From NCBI GenBank assembly GCA_013286585.1, contig JABDFK010000021.1, positions 1 to 32,440 on the forward strand: a stretch of 32,440 bases of DNA. Reading direction: 5' to 3'. Both the position numbers and the translations under genes were made by a program. The stretch's first letter is position 1. Each line of letters opens with the position of its first letter. Under the pieces are notes generated by a model, which was not told where the DNA came from, searched no databases, and worked only from the letters and a program-made list of their open reading frames with translations. Positions 30,683 to 32,440 of this stretch are shown here, one piece after another. Origin of the DNA: Deltaproteobacteria bacterium. GTDB lineage: Bacteria; Bdellovibrionota; Bdellovibrionia; Bdellovibrionales; Bdellovibrionaceae.

Positions 30683-31659
30683 TGAGAGTTTTTTCCAGCG
30701 TTTTGGTTGCTGGAAGTTTTATCAAAGTCGAAGAATAAAGTAAACTCTGTCTGTCTGGATTTGTACTGGGGCGACTGAAATATTCGCATCACGCCCTCGG
30801 CAGAGGTGCTTTCGGGATCTTCTTGTGCCGCCGTTGGCAAGTTCAGAGTCACCATCCAGCCTTGTCCCGGTGTCAATTCGAAGGTGGTGGACGGGTACGT
30901 GCGACGCACAGGTGGATCATTCAAGTCTTGGGACTCATGAAAATTTTGCAAGACTTCGATCTCTCCAGAGATAGATCCCGGTTCGATGTGGGTGAGGTTC
31001 ACGCTGTAAGTGATCCCCAGAAACACTCCGTCGGATTTGGACTCTCCGGCGTTGGCGGAAAAACTCATGTGTTCGTGATCTAATTTTTCGCTGGTCTTGA
31101 ATAGCACTCGGACGCCGCGCTCGTTGGCAGCGCGGCGGTGGGCGGGAAGAGCGCCGGCTTTGAAATCTCCGAACTCGGTGAATTGCCCAGTGGCGCGACT
31201 GTCTTGGCGAAGAAGTTCCATAGTTTGGTGATCGACTTCGGCGAAGGACAAGCGCATTTGCACGGCATCGCTAAAGGCTTTTGCATTTTCGTCTGGAGTT
31301 GTGGCTTCAAAAGCATGGACGGCATTCACCGTCGGTGCAGCCGTGGGGGGAGGCGGTGGTGCCGCAGGCATACTCTGAGTATTGTTCTTCATCAGCACTC
31401 CAGGACGGGCCACCATCATCGGTCCACCCTTGAGAAACTGCATGCGATTGGCCATTTCCTCTTTCGAATGGCGTCGCACAAAGACGATAATCACGCAAAA
31501 AAGTAGAAAGGCCAGGACGATGTAAATAACCGGATTGGAAAAGATGCGCTGACCCACAGAGGGCGCGCTCTTTTTAAAATTTTCCATGTCAACACCACAG
31601 TTCGCACAATAGCGATCCTGCGGCTGTGAAAACCCACACCTGGGGCACTCGAGCATCAT
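30679..31659 (-). CDS. zinc-ribbon, single-membrane-helix protein
   Basis: Not assigned. The N-terminus carries a four-Cys zinc ribbon (CPRCG ... CANCG, about residues 5-22). A membrane helix follows at about 42-62 (FSNPVIYIVLAFLLFCVIIV), so the first part stays in the cytoplasm and the rest lies outside. A Pro/Ala-rich linker (about 95-110) leads to a beta-rich domain to the C-terminus, with VFLGITYSVNLTHIEPGSIS. It is translationally coupled to the upp-like gene by ATGA. Its start lies about 130 bp from rsmH, divergent. Confidence 0.68.
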   Translation of the reverse strand: MMLECPRCGFSQPQDRYCANCGVDMENFKKSAPSVGQRIFSNPVIYIVLAFLLFCVIIVFVRRHSKEEMANRMQFLKGGPMMVARPGVLMKNNTQSMPAAPPPPPTAAPTVNAVHAFEATTPDENAKAFSDAVQMRLSFAEVDHQTMELLRQDSRATGQFTEFGDFKAGALPAHRRAANERGVRVLFKTSEKLDHEHMSFSANAGESKSDGVFLGITYSVNLTHIEPGSISGEIEVLQNFHESQDLNDPPVRRTYPSTTFELTPGQGWMVTLNLPTAAQEDPESTSAEGVMRIFQSPQYKSRQTEFTLFFDFDKTSSNQNAGKNSQ

Positions 31660-31790
31660 TCGAAAATTCTAACATGTGGAATTCTTGAATGTTGATGCTA
31701 ATGTTTAAAAGTCCTCGACCTAGGTCCTTGGTGGTAAAAAAAGACGGATCAGTTGATGTCAGTCCAACAAATTTTCGTTTCAATGAGTGG

Positions 31791-32440
31791 ATGGCACAAG
31801 CACCCCTACATATTCCAGTGATGAAGGATCAGATTCTGGAGCTTTTGGCTCCGGTATTAGAAGGTGTGACTGGTGCCAGATATTTTGATGGAACCTTTGG
31901 GCGTGGTGGCCATCTGCGGGCGGTTCTTGAGCGCTTTCCGAATGTCAGCGCGCTAACGATGGATCAGGATCCTGAGGCCATTGAATTTGCTCGGCAGGAG
32001 TTCCATTCAGAGATTCAGCAAAATCGACTTCAGATTGTGCACGCCAATTTTAAAAAATTTGATTTCAAGCAGTATGGAAACTTTCAGGCGATGCTGATTG
32101 ATCTTGGCGTCAGTTCTCCGCAACTTGACGAAGGTCGTAGGGGATTTAGTTTTTATCACGATGGCCCGTTGGATATGCGCATGAACACCAGCGAGGGAGT
32201 GACTGCCGCCGAATTGATTGCTACGGCCACGGAGGATCAGCTCAATCAAATTTTTCATCTGCTAGGGGAAATTCAAAAACCCTACCGTGTGGTGCGCGCC
32301 ATAGTGAACGATCGTGAGTCCGAGCCCTTCACCACCACTCGGCAGCTGGCGGCATTAGTGGAGCGCGTTGAGGGTTGGCGCAGAAAAGGTTTTCACCCGG
32401 CCACTCAGTATTTCATGGCGCTGCGTCTGCAAGTGAACCG
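31791..32440 (+). CDS. rsmH: RsmH (MraW), 16S rRNA m4C1402 methyltransferase, 3' end outside window
   Basis: N4-methylates C1402 of 16S rRNA. The gene runs off the right edge, so only about 216 residues are seen. Motifs are HIPVMKDQILELL (N-terminal), DGTFGRGGHLRAVL (SAM loop), MLIDLGVSSPQLDE, GFSFYHDGPLDMRM and FHPATQYFMALRLQVN. I place the start at the ATG at 31791 (MAQAPLHIPVM). The same frame is open from 31689 and reads a plausible SLVVKKDGSVDVSPTNFRF before it. A GTG at 31731 with AGG six bases upstream is therefore an alternative. This gene usually opens the division and cell-wall (dcw) cluster. Confidence 0.93.
   Translation, partial: MAQAPLHIPVMKDQILELLAPVLEGVTGARYFDGTFGRGGHLRAVLERFPNVSALTMDQDPEAIEFARQEFHSEIQQNRLQIVHANFKKFDFKQYGNFQAMLIDLGVSSPQLDEGRRGFSFYHDGPLDMRMNTSEGVTAAELIATATEDQLNQIFHLLGEIQKPYRVVRAIVNDRESEPFTTTRQLAALVERVEGWRRKGFHPATQYFMALRLQVN

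Noticed and set aside
1..32440. CRISPR arrays, tRNA or rRNA genes, insertion sequences, prophage genes
   Set aside because: I looked for regularly spaced repeats, cloverleaf sequences with TTCGANNC-type arms, transposase or integrase motifs and found none that I could support.

Overview
The window reads as chromosomal DNA of a Bdellovibrio-like bacterium (Bdellovibrionota). Evidence is moderate GC, very tight gene packing with 4-bp start/stop overlaps, many exported proteins, a MotAB stator pair, a PBP4-type DacB next to a LysM lytic transglycosylase, TorF-like and other small beta-barrel proteins, and an rsmH (mraW) gene at the right edge. Nothing points to a phage, an IS element or an integrated island. 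The only accessory-looking element is a small type II toxin-antitoxin pair. The species assignment is inference from gene content; no marker gene could be searched.

Layout. 1-1.3 kb: an RlmI-type rRNA methyltransferase cut by the window edge. 1.3-6 kb: secreted and coiled-coil proteins of unknown function, a YkgJ-type cysteine-cluster protein followed at once by a perfect 52-bp palindrome, and a two-gene unit with a membrane-anchored protein and a beta-barrel. 5.95-9.9 kb, minus strand: a TonB/AgmX-like periplasmic protein coupled to the heptose adenylyltransferase gene, an RDD membrane protein, rsmE overlapping prmA, and a secreted protein whose mRNA leader carries two GGA-loop hairpins. 9.97-13.4 kb: EamA transporter, RluB-type pseudouridine synthase and an unknown protein overlapping it. 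13.4-16 kb: a VWA lipoprotein, a ZrgA-like histidine-rich protein and the toxin-antitoxin pair. 16.1-19.8 kb: dsbD and, divergently, motAB behind a sigma-28-like promoter. 19.9-22.1 kb: secreted proteins, including an M28 peptidase and a TorF-like porin. 22.1-24.9 kb: a DnaQ-like exonuclease with a WYL-like tail, a signal peptidase II fused to a sensor-like membrane/HAMP module, and a REC-GGDEF diguanylate cyclase in the same operon as that fusion. 24.9-29.3 kb: dacB-mltD, then pirin and a methyltransferase-like gene. 29.3-31.7 kb: hpt, upp-like and a zinc-ribbon membrane protein. The right end holds rsmH, cut by the edge.

Functional themes are translation and rRNA modification (RlmI, RsmE, PrmA, RluB, RsmH), envelope biogenesis and peptidoglycan remodelling (HldE-C, DsbD, LspA, DacB, MltD), motility (MotAB), nucleotide salvage (Hpt, Upp) and c-di-GMP signalling. 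The observations I rate highest are the LspA-HAMP fusion co-transcribed with a diguanylate cyclase, the leader with two covarying CsrA-like hairpins, the loop-less 52-bp palindrome, and a TCTCA-N3-TGAGA motif found as pairs in two separate intergenic regions.
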